Positions 21,245-34,609 are shown, counted from the stretch's first letter. The stretch is 64,000 nucleotides of DNA from Poa pratensis (GCA_947311845.1 CAMZMU010000107.1:41421172-41485171); one strand, 5' to 3'. Notes: generated by a model from the sequence alone, not told the origin. Translations and numbers: made by a program.

Positions 21245-22696
21245 CTAGTATAAATTGTACGGTATCTGTTCAAATTAGTAAGGTTTATAGTTATATGAGA
21301 ATTTTCAAGATAAAATATGTTTTCAAATAAATCATAGCACTTACAATTGTTCTTATCTAGAGTACACAATCTAGTCCCCAAATATTTCTGCACATCAGGT
21401 GGCGGTGGATATCTTAAACAAACCAAAAAAAAGATAGAACATTCATCATATCTTACATTACATTATTATTATTATATCGGGTCAAATCTTACTCCATCAA
21501 CTAAATGAAAAATGTCTTCCTCTGGGTCTGAATGTGAAGTTTCAAGTTTGACCCATCCTAGCCTTACAGCTATGTGGCATATATCGACGTCAACCTAAAA
21601 GGCAAATTGCAGTTCAAATGCAAACATTTTGGGAGATTTTGTCTTTCCGAAACGCAATAAAACCTACTGGAAATGCATGGTGTAGTAAAGAGAGAAGACG
21701 AATGCAACCAACACTTTTTTTTGCCAATCCCAAATATGTCTCGTAAATTGTTTTTGGTACTCAAGAAAAAGTAAATTAAAATACGGTGATAGAATAATAA
21801 TTAATTAATTCACCCTTTTATATATGATATTTTTTCTCTAATATTAATTAAGATTTTGACTTCTGTAATAAAGAGCTTGTTTTAGATTTCAACATGCACA
21901 AACTTAAGAACTAAACCACTGCACCAAATGAAAAATGGGTTAATAATAAGAAAAAACAACACTTGATCGGATAAAATAGCATTTAATTGGATAAAAGTAC
22001 AAGTTTATGAAATATGGTCATATTGAGTGTTTTTCGTTGATATATGTCTAAATCAATCAAGGTCAAAACTTACAAGGTTTTCTCTCATGTTGAAATATAA
22101 ACCAAGCTATTTATTAGAAAAGTAAAAAATCTTAACTAATATTAGAGGAAAAATATCATGTATGAAAGCGTGCATTAATTAATTATTAGTTCTATTACCG
22201 TATTTTAATTTACTTTTCTTGAGTATCAGAATTTTTTTACGAGGCATATTTGGTATTGGCAAAAAAAGAGTTTGTTGCATTCATATTCTCTCTTTACAAC
22301 ACCGTGCATTTCCGGTAAGTAGGTTGACGTCAATATATGCCGCATAGACATAAGGCTGGAATGGGTCGAATTTGAAACCTCACATTTAGACCCAGACGAG
22401 GACATTTTTCATTTAGTTGATGAGTAAGATTTTTCCCAGTTGAATATGTTGAGATGATAATAATAATGTAATGTAAGAGTATGATGAATGCCTATTTTTT
22501 TTTTAATTTTGGTTTGTTCAAGATATCCACCGCTGCGTGATGTGCAAAAATATCTGTGGACTAGATTGTGTACTCTAGACAAGACGAGACTGTAAGTGCT
22601 ATGATTTATTTCAAAACATATTATATCTTGAAAATTCTCATATAACTATAAACTTTATTCATTTGAACAGATACTCCGTACTACGTGAGAGTATCT
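21245..22696. mobile_element. Large foldback (long terminal inverted repeat) element, ~1.45 kb
   Basis: The left arm (about 21245-21905) and right arm (about 22080-22696) are inverted copies of each other with a ~175-bp loop. Matching phrases include GGTATCTGTTCAAAT / ATTTGAACAGATACTCC, GGATATCTTAAACAAACC / GGTTTGTTCAAGATATCC, ACATTATTATTATTAT / ATAATAATAATGT, and GACGTCAACCTA / TAGGTTGACGTCAA. Arms diverge by perhaps 10-15 percent. There is no ORF. No clear target duplication was found, so exact ends and superfamily (Mutator-like or other) are uncertain. Confidence 0.8.
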
Positions 22697-25600
22697 AGGT
22701 TCAGTCTAGGCTTTCTGCTTTGTTTTATGGGCTCTGAAAACTTTGACTTGAAGTTGTTTTGATCTGTTATCAAGCTTTATTGGATCATACTTAGCTTGGA
22801 ACAGTGCCTGAAGTTCTGAAGTTACATGATGCAGTATTCAGTTATTATAATACAGTATCCTTCATGTCTGATCAAAATTAGTCTAGGACTTAATCTCACT
22901 GCCACTCTCCAGGACTCTATGCATGTTAAGATACTGAATATCAGTTGTCAGCTCGTCTCTTCCCAATCCTGTAGAGGTAGATTCACAGAACTGAGAGTAA
23001 CTTAGCAATCAGAACTGACAGCTGAGCTGGAGTTTCTGGGCGATTTGCCAGTTGAGCATGCGGCGCGTAGCCGGCCATGACTTCATTGCCATCGTCCAGA
23101 TCTTGGCTAAAAGAGGAGTGCAATATCAGGTCTAACTTTTCAAGATTGCTGTAGTTTCTTTCTGCTGGTTCAAACTTGTTGCAGGCACACTGTGCTATTA
23201 CTACATCCAGGATTCCATACACTGATTGATGATACACATGGCACACTGCCGCTGCACCCGCAGTGAAAAATGTTAGCCAATTTTGGTTGCCACAATTTTT
23301 TGTGAAAGTAGTTCAGTATCCTGTACCCCACTTCTAGCATCAGTATAGTTTGGGGCGTCAAGATTGACCGTGGAGTGCAGTGCTTTCTCAGTATGGGTAA
23401 CTGCTCTCAACATAGTAAAGGAATGGTAGTAGCTGCTAACAAACAAGACCGATTAGAGATCACTAAAAGTGACGACTAACCATCTTGCGTGACTACATAA
23501 TATGCTTGCTATTCATGGTTAGAAAAGGAAAACGTGTCATGCTATTGCTAACTACTACGACTTCGATGATAGAGGCAGATAGCGAGGGTTAACTGTTGAG
23601 CTGGATCAAATGCAACCAACCGATTGCTTGTGTGCTTTGCTTGGTGTAGAACTTCCAGTTGGCCCCAAAAGACATATGCAGACTTGCCTATGCAGTGATG
23701 AATTGAACAATAGATTTCTGAAATGAAACAATAATGTGCAGACTAACAATCGACAAAGATATGTGGCCTTGGCACTTCTCCATCCAACATAACAACACAC
23801 CAAACTGTCCACTCCAGTCCTTGAGCAACTGACAGCACATCAAGCCAACAAGTATTTCTGATTCTGGCTCCAGTACTCCACTGTTCTGTTTCCTCCAGCA
23901 TTTTTTTCTTTTCTTGTTGGAGCCGAACAAACAAACTGCAAGGAGGAAAAGTTGCAAGAGATCTTGAGATTTCTTCTTTGTTTCTTTGTTTGGCTTCACT
24001 TGCAAGTCAAGGGAATCGGTCAGTGCCAGTTGGAGCCTCCCATTGTGGGATTTGTGGTGCAGTGAGCATTGAGTAGGGAGAACTTTTGTATTGCTTAGGA
24101 TCTCCTCAAAGAAAGATGTACTTGCTTCAGCCTCACACCACTGTTCTGTTCTATACTACCACTTCACCCGCCATACTGTCGCGAGATATAAAGTAGAAAA
24201 GACATGGATTTGCCAAAAAAATCTTTTCTGTTTGTTGATACATGAGAGAATGCCACTGTGAAAAAAGATTGTAGCTTGTGGAGTCTGTTCAATTTGCCTA
24301 TAAACAAACCAGACAAAGCCAATAATAGGCTTGGGTTTTAGGAACTAGCGCAACTGTTTAACAGTCCAAATTCTCCAGAATCTATGCATGCTGTCTGTTT
24401 ATGCTTGGAACCTGGTCCATGCATGCAGTGTCAGTGCAGATGGCTGCAATTATCCAACACAAATGACAAAGCATCAAAAAAAGCCTTCTCCTCTCCTTTG
24501 TTTATTTCATCACACCACCTCATCTCCCTTTCCCATTAACTAACCACCAGCCACTTTCCTGGGCATCTGCTTCCTGGATCATTGCTGAGTACCACAGTTT
24601 TGTCCTCGAAAACACTTTTGCTGGTGCAAATCTAATCATGCTTAGCAGAAGCAACAGGTGTTGGGATTGGAAGAAAGGATAGAAGAAGAGAGGCTGCCCA
24701 CGGGACCATCTGTTGATGATTATTTGCCGAAATCAACATCAGAGAGAGGGAAAGATGGAGGCAGAAGGGAGACCAGAAAGGCATGGCCCCCAAGTGAGCA
24801 CATGCAGTGCCTTGAACACCACAAGACATGCTTTGCTTATGGTATGATGAGCATAGTGCCACCCTTGATCATCACTTAAAAATGGGTCCTTACTAGTACC
24901 AGTGTTTATTTTTGAACAAGATTAGTACCTGTGGACTGCCCTGTTTTCAGCCACTGGGATCTTTAGTAGGTGTGCCATCATCCTCTAGGCTGGGACAAGG
25001 ACCCCACCCTGAAGGAAAATCTGACATTTCTACAGCTGAAAATGAGAATGGGCCCTCTCAATAAAAAGCGTTACTACCATTTTGCAGAAAGGGAGATGTA
25101 TATTTTGAGCTTTGCTTGGATTGTGGGTTCAGGAAGATGGCGGGCGGATGGACGGAAACATCTGTCTTGGTGCTCACTGCAATGATATTGTTACCTAAAT
25201 TTTCACATGCATGGCCAGTGCCCATCTTCTGAATGAAGGAAATGATTTCCTTTTGTTTTCTTGAACTATGCAAGCACATTAGCCAAGTGTGGAGGTCCCA
25301 CACCACAAGTACTAATCCACTCTAATCTATTGTGAAAAAAATGTTGGAGTCAGTTGTGCTTACAAATCACTCAAGCCCATGCCACACAATTTCGCACACA
25401 AACATTGCATTGAGTGGTGGTCAGTATGACTGACTGGGGCCATTTCTTGCTGATAGCCAAGTAGTACCAGTTGCAAAAGCATGAGTAGAGTGGATGCCAT
25501 TTCTACCTATAGCTTCCGTCGGAAATTCAGACAAACTTACGGATACAGTTTGTCCCAGAACGCCACGTTTAGTGAAGACAAGTAATGGCGGTTGCCTCTG

Positions 25601-27557
25601 GAGCATGAGAATTACTCCCTCCATTCAGAATTATAAGATGATTTAACTTTTCTTAATTGTATTGATATATACGCGTTGTACTTGTCTGTTCACTTATTTC
25701 AGTTCGTATGTAGTCTACACTCAAATATCCAAAACATTTTATAATTCGATTTAATCCAAAGTGAAATTAAGGAGAGCTGTGCGGTGTAGCGCAGTCCTGG
25801 CAAGGATTAGTTAGAATACTTCGCACTTACCGTATGGAGATCAAAGCATGAAAGTAGATACTGTTTGGATTGGTGGCCTTGAATGCTGCTTTTGATCTCT
25901 GTCTCTTTCGGTGGACTGACTAGCTGGGCGGTGATCCGAGCCCCGGTTGGTATGGTACCGTCGCAGAAACACTTCTTTCCTCATCAATTCATGTTGTTAT
26001 TATTACGGCTCTCCGTAGCCATGACATCCCTCCCAAAGAGACCCAGGATCATCTGTAGATTTTGTCAATATAATTCTCGCCATATGAATCCAGCATTCCG
26101 TATCTTTTATACCGTACAAATGTTAGCATCTACAGGGGGTAATAGAGTTCTCGCCCGGTACTAGTCTTGAACCATAGAGCTTGAATCCATGGAGCTTGAG
26201 CAAGTTTACAATGGATGATGGATGGACCATGCATGCGTGTGTCTCAGTTCGATCCCCGGTCAAGTATTGCAGGACCAGGTGGCTGCAGATGGGCCCAGGT
26301 TCACCGTGGCGTAGACTACCAGACAAAAATAATGGAGTACTAGCAGCGTAGTACTTGGTACAAGTCGAAGCTGTTTGTTTCCCTTCTACGACTGCGACAC
26401 GATCCTACACCAAAAGGTTCATTTGTTTCCACGCATCGAAATTCGAATAGCCCCAAGTCTCCGAATCTTTCTCCCTACACACAACCTTCCATCTTATCCG
26501 AAGTAATGCCAAAACCGCAAAATAAATAAAAAAATCCGTTTTGAAGTGAACTCTTCCGCGGCCAGATGGTCGGCAGGCTGAAGCACTAGGCGCCAGGTCG
26601 CGGGTTCAAATCACACTTCTACCTTAATGATAAGCCAGGGTGGCGTCTCCCCCTTCCGTCTTGTTTTTTTTCCCTTACAACGATGAAATGAAATGTGGCT
26701 AGTTTGACGAAACATCGTAGCCATGTCCAACCAGTTAAGGCTAGATGGCCAACTCGCGAAAACTACACCGCCAACAATGGTTTTCATCCTCGAGAGCATG
26801 TACCTATGTATGCCCTTGGTTTTGGATCCAATGTGAGTGTAATCAAGATTGCAAACAATGCAATTTTGAGCTAACACGTCTAACCCAAAGATGTACTATC
26901 CCTTATCCCTAAGCTAGGATTTACCTCGCCCCGTATAAAATGTAAAAATCCCCAAGCTAGCTGGACCACTTTTTTTTTTTGAACTGTAGCTGGACCACAT
27001 GATCAGGAAGGAACGGTCAGACCTCCCCGGAGAAGATTCAAAGGGACAGGAGTCTGCACACACGTTTAAACTAGCCCAATAGTGCCAACATTAAGAACAG
27101 TCACTAAACTTCATTGGGAAAAAAGAGATTATTACTACACTACACTATTCTTGCCTCTTGGTCAGAAGTCTTAAGAAATTGCTAGAGTATAAAATACTCC
27201 CTTGTTACTAATTGAATATCTAATTTAATTTAAAGGATATTAATAAATAATTAACGGCAGAGTTAGTGGGCGCAATAACTACTAATCCACCACCACCACC
27301 ACCCTCTCTCTCTCTCCTTGCTCCCTGCCACGCCATTTATTTCCTTCGACCTCTGGCTAGATCACCGCGACATTCTCTCTCCCTCAACTCGACCGCACCT
27401 GCTCCCGCACCGCTCTCTCTTTACTCAACTGCTCCTCCCACTCCCCAGCCAACCACCTCCTCCACGCGGCGGTGCTGAGGCGGAAGCAACAGCGGCGGAG
27501 CATGGCTCAGTGATTCCTCGCTGCTCGAGCGAGAGCGGGCTGGAGCTTCGTAGTCAA
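22697..27557. other. 4.9-kb intergenic region
   Basis: No convincing gene was found. A minus-strand frame at about 23743-23940 (TGARIRNTCWLDVLSVAQGL) looks slightly protein-like but has no recognised family. CT-rich and purine-rich tracts occur at 24480-24800. A Stowaway-like left end (CTCCCTCCATTCAGAATTA) at 25615 lacks its right end. A tRNA-like segment lies at 26555-26672. The CT-rich tract at 27290-27420 is a typical grass 5' UTR/Y-patch for the downstream receptor gene. Confidence 0.45.
26555..26672 (+). mobile_element. Possible tRNA-derived SINE fragment
   Basis: The B-box-like GGTCGCGGGTTCAAATCACA is preceded by a weak A-box region (GATGGTCGGCAGG) and followed at about 90 bp by a T-rich tail (TTGTTTTTTTTCCC), as in plant SINEs. 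No target duplication was identified. Confidence 0.35.
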
Positions 27558-30500
27558 ATGGCGCGGCATTGGGCCGGGGTCGTGCTCCTCCTCGCCCTGC
27601 ACTGCTCCGCGGCAGCACCGGCGCACCCCGGCGGCGGCGACGGTCAGTGCTCGTTATGCTTTCTCTGTCTTGCTTCATTTCATTTTTCTTCTCACGAGAT
27701 TTCAGGGCGTTGTCTGTGGATGTTTGTTTCCGGGATCATATATGCCTCTCTCCTTTTCCTGTTTGAAATCCCTGTCCTAATCTCAGCCGTGATCTGTTCC
27801 GAATTCGTGCTACCCTCTGTTCGTATCCGCGAATCAGGATTCAGGAATGCTGCATTTTGTTTCTTCTGACATGTGTTTCGGTTCTATTCGTGGCAGTGTC
27901 GGCGCTCATGGCCTTCAAGCGCGCGGTCATCGAGGACCCGCGCTCGGCGCTCGCCGACTGGACCGACGCCGACGGCAACGCCTGCGACTGGCGCGGCGTC
28001 ATCTGCTCCTCGCCGCAGGGCTCCGTCGTCTCCCTGTAAGAAACCGCCCTCACTCGCTCACTCGCCTAGATCTCACTCCCCGCCCTTTGCTGCCCCTCAC
28101 CACTTGTCACTACCAGCTCAAAAGGTTGCTGCCTGCCCACTTAATTAAGCTGAGAGTGGAGGGGGTTTGGTGATTAGGATTGTTGCAGTTAAACTCTTTT
28201 ATCGAGACAGAACAAGAAGGATTGAGTCACGTCTGATGTAGATGCTTCTGATGTTTGATGTGCAAACTGCAAGTAGCTAGTAGGAACAGACTCTGATGTG
28301 CCAGTTCGATTATATCACTACTTAGTAGGTTTGGTCAACACGGAAAAAGGCCGACTGAATTTCGAGCTTGACTAATCTGTCAAAATCATGCTCAGATGGA
28401 ACAGATGATTTTGACGTCGATGATCTGACTCTGCACCTTGCAGGAGGCTGTCGAACGCGTCGCTCAAGGGATTCATCGCGCCCGAGCTCGGGCAGCTGAG
28501 CTTCCTGCAAGAGCTGTATGTGCTGTTTCATCATCGTGTTCTCGACTGTTCTCTGAGGGGTTTTAGCTAGTTGGCTTCGCTGAACGTGGTCACTGTTTTG
28601 TGCAGGTATTTGGATCACAACCTGCTTTTTGGCACGATCCCGAAGCAACTAGGCTCGCTGAGGAACCTCAGGGTCTTGGATTTGGGTGCTAATCGGCTCG
28701 CTGGCCCTATACCCCCTGAGCTCAGTGGACTGAGCAGCGTGAGCGTTTTGTAAGATTGAGACTGCTTTGTCAATATATTTGAGTTTTTCAGGTTGGTTGC
28801 TTCTGTGATGCTCAAACTAAAGCCTGCTCCATTCATCTCTTGTAGAAACTTGCATTCCAATGGACTAACCGGGAATATACCACCGGAGCTGGGCAAGCTA
28901 CAGAATCTAGTCGAGCTTAGGTTGGACAGGAACAGGTTGAAAGGATCAATTCCAGGTAGCAATGCTACTGGTTTTTCTCCTATGGCAGATACTGGGTTGG
29001 TGACTTTCCCCAACTCCTTTCTTTTCTGTATGTTGCTTGATATGTAGATGCATTTGAATATATGAACTCAACACTGACTGCATATTGGATATGATGTGAG
29101 GATAATCAAAACTTCATTTTTGTCATCAAAAGATTCATGGTTCATGCAAAACGATGAAAGGTTGAACTGGACTTTACAGCAAGGATTAGCTAAACTAGGA
29201 CCCAAAGGACAATTATCAGTTGTAATACTTGCTAAATTTGTCCATGCAACTTCTGTTACTGTTGATGGCATTTTCAATACGAATACCATACAAAACCAAT
29301 ATTTGACCATGTTCCAGTATGTACTACTTTACCTGAATACTGTCTGTTTGCTCTGTCAGATCCACAGCTCACAGTGGACTATGCCTTCTCCTCGATTAAA
29401 TGTTGGAGATTTCTCCTTCAACTTCCTTGCTGGAAAAATCCCACCTTGTTTGAAGTATCTTCCAAGGTACTATTACACAAGGCACTTCCCATTGTTAATA
29501 TCAATTAGATGTCCACCCATTCACGTGACTAGTTTGCAGGTCAAGTTTCCAGGGGAACTGCTTCGAGGATGAGTACTCTATCCGACAACGGTCTCTTCAA
29601 ATTTGTACAAGTATGTGACTTATGCTCTATGAGCTAACACAACTATTGCAGTATTAACTAGCAAGCTGATATATTTCCATAACCAGCTAAATACTAAACA
29701 TCATGCTTTATGATTATATACATATTGCACTTCTAAACTTTATGTGTAGATTTTAACATCGCTTATTCACTATGTTCAGGATATAGACAACGTGTTTTCC
29801 CTTCTTTTAGCTCGGAACACTGCCTATGTTACTCAAATACATAACTATGTTACTCCTCCTAGTTGCATCCTCTTAATCCGACACGAGCGGCAGAGTGCAT
29901 AGACAAATCATGTGTCTTTCAAGGCATTATAAAATAAGAGAATCACAAACATCAAGATTATCTAAGAAAATCAAAGCAGACTTTCAGTAGTAAAGAAAAA
30001 TATAATTATAATGCAACAGGGCCTTTGAGCTGCACCGACTTTGTTTCTTAGATGGTTTTAATCAATCTAAGGAGGTGAGGGAGGACAAACGTTGGCTAAA
30101 GACCCAATCCATCTCGTAGAGCACCGGGGGGCTGTCTCCACACGTTGTACCAGGGTGCCCGCTGCAGTAAGTACTAGTGCACCACCCCGAAAGTCGGAGA
30201 GTGGACATTTTATACCCTGTTCCTTCCTTCTTGAGGTGCATCGGTGTCTTCTCCTTAGTTTTCAGGTCCACAATAGAGAAGTCGACACCCTGCTGTCCGA
30301 CGAGTAAAGCGCCTCTGCTCTCTGTAAAGAACACAAGGTCTCTTCTCTCGCTTCCAAGATCTGGTAGCTCGGAGCATCGCCAGGCCCATTTACACTGCTG
30401 ACCATCCTCTCCATCTTCATACTGGTCTTGTTTCGTCCAAAGCTCTGCCACTCCATCGTCTCGTATAGTAACAAACAAAAGCCTTCCTTCGTCGGCGATG

Positions 30501-33500
30501 CATGGGATCGGCGGTCGTCGTGCGTCGACTTTGATAGGGATCTTGGTCGAAGAGACATGAGACGTGGCCACATTTATGTTAAGGGTGTAGTACACGAATT
30601 TTGTCTCCTCCATGAACAACCAGTGCACGGTGCCGCCGCGGGTGACAATGCCGGCCTGCGGCCCACATATGGTGAGCCCGGAAGCCGCACAACACTTGAC
30701 TGGCGCATTCCAACTACCAGTGTTGGAAGAGTAGGAGCAGGCCCACACCAACCCTCTGTCAGTGTAGATGAATAGCACTTGGAATATCGGCATTGGCTGC
30801 TGCTGCTTGTGGTCCAGATTACAATCGTCGTCAGCGAGAATCGCACAACCGTCCCAGTGGTCGGTGAAGGGAGGCGGCGGGAGGAGACGAATGCTCCTCT
30901 TGCCGACCAGAGGGCGACACACCGCAAGATGGAGCTTATGTTGATCACCATGCAGCAAGACGTGTATTAGGAGGACACCACGGCGCGAAGCCAGCGGCCT
31001 CGCGAGATCGAAGAGTGCATCGTCATCGTCGTAGGTGACGAAAGAGTCGAAGGTCAGAGGCGTGGTGCCGCGGTCCTGAAGGCTCAAGAACCGCGGAGGC
31101 CTGTAGCAGTATTCGCCCTTCTTGCTCGTCCGCCATCCCTTGCCGCCAGGTGACGTGCTCTGGTAGAAGATCCCGGCGAGGAAAGACGGACGGCGCGCCG
31201 TGTCCGGCCAGTGGCCGAGGCGCCGAAGGAAGGCCCGGTCGGTGACGAGGCGGCGCCACCGCCTGCACGTGGCCGCGCAGCGGAGGAGGTCCTTCAGGTC
31301 CGGTAGGCGCGCGAAGGATTCGCGTAGGGCGTCATCCGCGATGTCGGTGGCGCCGCCGCCGCCGTGGCGTGCGCGTTTGCCTGCGCCTGCGTCGGCCATC
31401 GACCGATCTCGGTCGGTTAGGGCGGGGATCATTGATCGAGTCCAACTATAAACTTGGGAAAGCACGACGTACTTAAATAATTGTGTATTTGTTTCGTGCA
31501 GAATACTTGATGGTACGCTAGTCTGGTCTTCCTATTCGGTCCACGGCCTGAACACACGCGATAAACCATTTGCGGGCCGGGCCTATTACCAAAGCAGGCC
31601 CACACGTCCTTTTTTTTAAAGGAAAGACCTCATGGCCTTGCTTTTATAGAAAGGAAAGATAATGTAGTGCTCCTTTAAATTACGCTGCTTTTGCGGTATG
31701 GCATATCCATTTTATTAAGGTGTGTTCTTTGCGCATTGGGTCAGTGTGCTAGGAATTGAAAAGAGTTCAGCTCCATTGCATGTTGCCCAGATCTCTTACG
31801 GAATTTAATCGATCTTAAATATTGACCAAGTTACCCGTATAGGCTACATAGGGTAGTTTTTACCTATGCCCTCAATTTGTGTTGAAATTTGGGAACCAAA
31901 CCAAGGGGGAATACATAAGAAAAATCTATATTCAAATTCGTGTACTGCCAATGTGGATTGTGGTTTTTTTACTGTATGAGTAGCATTTTGTAGTAGCCTA
32001 AGATCATCTTCCACTTCCATTGACAGAATTTTAACATTTGTTTTTGGTGCTTCTACAGCTGGTCATTTAAAGGGATTCAATCGCCCCCCTTCTGGGCACA
32101 AGCATGATAAAGTGAAGCAACCAACTTGGCTACTTGTTTTGGAAATTGCAACTGGTGTTCTTCTTCTTGTTTTTGTGATCACTGGTGCAATTACTGCTTC
32201 CAGAAGCTGCAAGCTCAAGCAATCTATAAGAATATCCTCATGGAATAGATCAAAAAGCTGGAGCGACGAGATAACAGTATTGATTGGTTAGTATTACGTT
32301 TATCATAATATAGGATACCTGTTTACTTAATTATTTTGCTCTCAGTTGCTGTTGCTAATGAAGTCATGCTTTTTTTCAGATTCTGATATGCTGAAAAATT
32401 TGCCAAAGTTAAGTCGCCAGGAACTTGAAGTAGCCTGTGAGGATTTCAGCAACATTATTGGCTCGACTCCTGAGACAGTAGTCTACAAAGGAACCATGAA
32501 GGATGGACCTGAGGTCTCTGTTATATCATTATGCGCCTTTGAGGGTCATTGGACAAGCCAGCATGAACTCTTTTACCAAAACAAGGTAGCGGTCTATAGT
32601 CACAGAGGAAAAACTCTATATTTATCTCAACTTCTGAAGAAATTAAATAGGTGAATCTTTTAGGTTATTGACTTGGCAAGGTTGAATCATGAGAACACAG
32701 CAAAGTTTCTGGGCTATTGCAGAGAAAGTGATCCATTCTCCAGGATGTTAGTCTTTGAGTACGCATCAAATGGGACCTTATACGAGCACCTACATTGTAA
32801 GCCAATCTCTTTTATTTTGCACGACAAACTAAATATTAGCATTCTGCATGTGTCATAAATTCGATCTCATTATTTTTTTTTGCCTTTTAGATGGGGAAGC
32901 AGCCCAGTTTTCTTGGTTCCGACGAATGAAGATAGCCATTGGTATCGCCCAAGGTCTAAGGTACTTGCACACGGAATTGCAGCCTCCGTTTGCTATATCA
33001 GAGCTGAACTCCAATTCAGTTTATGTCACAGAAGATTTCACCCCCAAGGTACCACATACTTTTTTTTGACCTTTATTATACTAGTAAATACTTCTCTGGA
33101 CCTTATCTCTCAGACGAATATACCCTCTCATTAAACTGGTGAAACAAAACAACAGCTTGTCGACTTTGAGTGCTGGAAAATGCTGTTCTCGAAACACGAG
33201 AAGGCGCACGGGCACTTTAACAGCAAGGCCTCTTTCCGTGGCCGGGACTCTTCGGAGGACAAACAGGCGGATGTCCAGGGAAACACGTTTGCTTTTGGAG
33301 TGATTTTGCTGGAGATCATCAGTGGACGTCTACCTTACTGCAAGGACAAAGGCTACTTGGTTGACTGGGTGAGCCAAACAATTTATCTCTCAACCTCCTT
33401 CTGACAGTGTAAAGGCATTTTGCTCATTCTCACGCTTGGCATTTTTCCCCAGGCCATCAAGTACCTCCAGCAGCCGGAGGAGATCGGGAAGCTGGTGGAC

Positions 33501-33698
33501 CCGGAGCTGAGCAACGTGAGAACAGAGGACCTGGCGGTGATCTGCAGTGTGGTGAGCCGCTGCATCGACCCTGACCCGTCGAAGCGGCCGTCGATGCAGA
33601 TCATCGCAGGGGCGCTGGAGACCGGGATTGACATGTCCGCGGCCGGCATCCTCAAGGAGTCCTCTCTGGCGTGGGCGGAGCTCGCCCTGTCATTGTAG
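27558..33698 (+). CDS. LRR receptor-like pseudokinase (MDIS2/MRH1 type), 13 exons
   Basis: Exons: 27558-27642, 27898-28035, 28444-28515, 28606-28749, 28846-28995, 29360-29466, 29540-29610, 32059-32286, 32380-32585, 32664-32796, 32891-33048, 33156-33368, 33453-33698. The product has a signal peptide (AGVVLLLALHCSAAA), an LRR N-cap (SALMAFKRAVIEDP..WRGVIC), about four LRRs (exons in multiples of 72 bp), a Cys-containing juxtamembrane region, one TM segment (LVLEIATGVLLLVFVITG) and a kinase fold. The kinase looks inactive: there is no glycine loop (IIGSTPETVVYKG), the VAIK Lys is missing (VSVISL), the HRD is absent (PFAISELNSN), and DFG reads DFE. Relatives act at the plasma membrane in cell-growth or pollen-guidance signalling. 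Exon 6 needs one extra base at about 29384 (CC where CCC keeps frame); as given, it stops at 29397. Intron 7 holds an antisense F-box gene. Confidence 0.92.
30062..31399 (-). CDS. F-box protein nested antisense in intron 7 of the receptor gene
   Basis: An uninterrupted frame encodes about 446 residues from the ATG at 31399 (MADAGAGKRARHGGGG). An in-frame ATG at 31465 would add 22 residues. The F-box is DIADDALRESFARLPDLKDL followed by CAATCRRWRRLVTDRAFLRR; the remainder is a grass-type F-box-associated beta-propeller-like region (SLQDRGTTPLTFDSF, AGIVTRGGTVHWLF, RRDLVFFTESRGALLVGQQG). It would act as a substrate receptor of SCF ubiquitin ligases; target unknown. It lies wholly within intron 7 (29611-32058) on the opposite strand, so the two genes would be transcribed through each other. 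No intron or disruption was seen, in contrast with several neighbours. Confidence 0.88.
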   Translation of the reverse strand: MADAGAGKRARHGGGGATDIADDALRESFARLPDLKDLLRCAATCRRWRRLVTDRAFLRRLGHWPDTARRPSFLAGIFYQSTSPGGKGWRTSKKGEYCYRPPRFLSLQDRGTTPLTFDSFVTYDDDDALFDLARPLASRRGVLLIHVLLHGDQHKLHLAVCRPLVGKRSIRLLPPPPFTDHWDGCAILADDDCNLDHKQQQPMPIFQVLFIYTDRGLVWACSYSSNTGSWNAPVKCCAASGLTICGPQAGIVTRGGTVHWLFMEETKFVYYTLNINVATSHVSSTKIPIKVDARRPPIPCIADEGRLLFVTIRDDGVAELWTKQDQYEDGEDGQQCKWAWRCSELPDLGSERRDLVFFTESRGALLVGQQGVDFSIVDLKTKEKTPMHLKKEGTGYKMSTLRLSGWCTSTYCSGHPGTTCGDSPPVLYEMDWVFSQRLSSLTSLD

Positions 33699-34609
33699 CA
33701 GCACGCCTCACCCTTTCGTCCACTGTAGATTTTCGCACGCTAACACTGATCTCTTTGTACGCCACCGTCATGGCTCCACCACGGTTTACAGGACCAAAGA
33801 GTCCCGTGTTACGCTTGACCGGTTTGACTGACACGTAATTCTAAGTGACTTAGTTACAGGATGTGAGTGTAGGGGCTTTGTAATGCAATGCTGCCCCTAG
33901 TCTGATATGATGATATTCAACCGTCTTCCTTTTTTTTCTAGTAACCTTCTCATGCTTTGATTGTGCTCGACTGCTTGTGTGTTTTGCTTATTCTGAAGCA
34001 AAGGAAATGAATCAGTGTTAAATCGGCACCCAAGAACAGCTTCTAGATGAAATAATGTTTTTTGTACAGAAACTTATTGCGTCCCCTGCTGACATAGTTT
34101 CTCCCTATGAAAAAAAATTCACCGAGAAAGAAACCGAGGAAGCAATCTTCCTAGACAAATAATGTGAAACCTCTACTTTTCAGAAATAATAAAAATAGAT
34201 TGTTCTTAATGGAAAAAATATACATGTTTATGGAGAAAACTCTTGTGTCCTGTGTGAAAAAATAATACACATTTGGTGCTGCAACATTGCTTTATTTGAG
34301 CATATGTTTTTCTTTATTTTCTTGCCTATTTTTTGAGAAAAAAACAAATGACTCTTTTTCAGTGGCTTGAAAATAATACTCCTATATAAAGACAACTTTT
34401 TTTGTCCTTACTTGTCTTGGGATCCAGCAAATAGAAGGAGCCATAAAGAATACGTGCTATTTTCATGTTTTGTTTCTCGGAAAATAATGGTTTGTAAAGA
34501 GACCAACATTAGTAGCATTAAATTAATATTGCTAGCATTGAAATCGTTTGCCAAAATGTCACTGTTAAATGGAGCTTATTTGGAGGAAAACATGTAAAAC
34601 CCTCTCTCT
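33699..34609. other. 3' flank of the receptor gene
   Basis: A 3' UTR-like segment to about 33950 is partly repeated downstream of the kinase fragment at 61.8-61.95 kb (GAGTGTAGGGGCTTTGTAATG resembles GAGTGTGGGTGCTCTGCAATG). The rest is AT-rich with no gene. Confidence 0.5.

Noticed and set aside
24600..24880. Possible microRNA precursor in the purine-rich segment
   Set aside because: No conserved plant miRNA sequence was recognised and no clear foldback stem was found.
26555..26672. A functional tRNA gene
   Set aside because: Only a B-box-like motif is good; the acceptor stem and anticodon arm do not form, so a SINE fragment is more likely.
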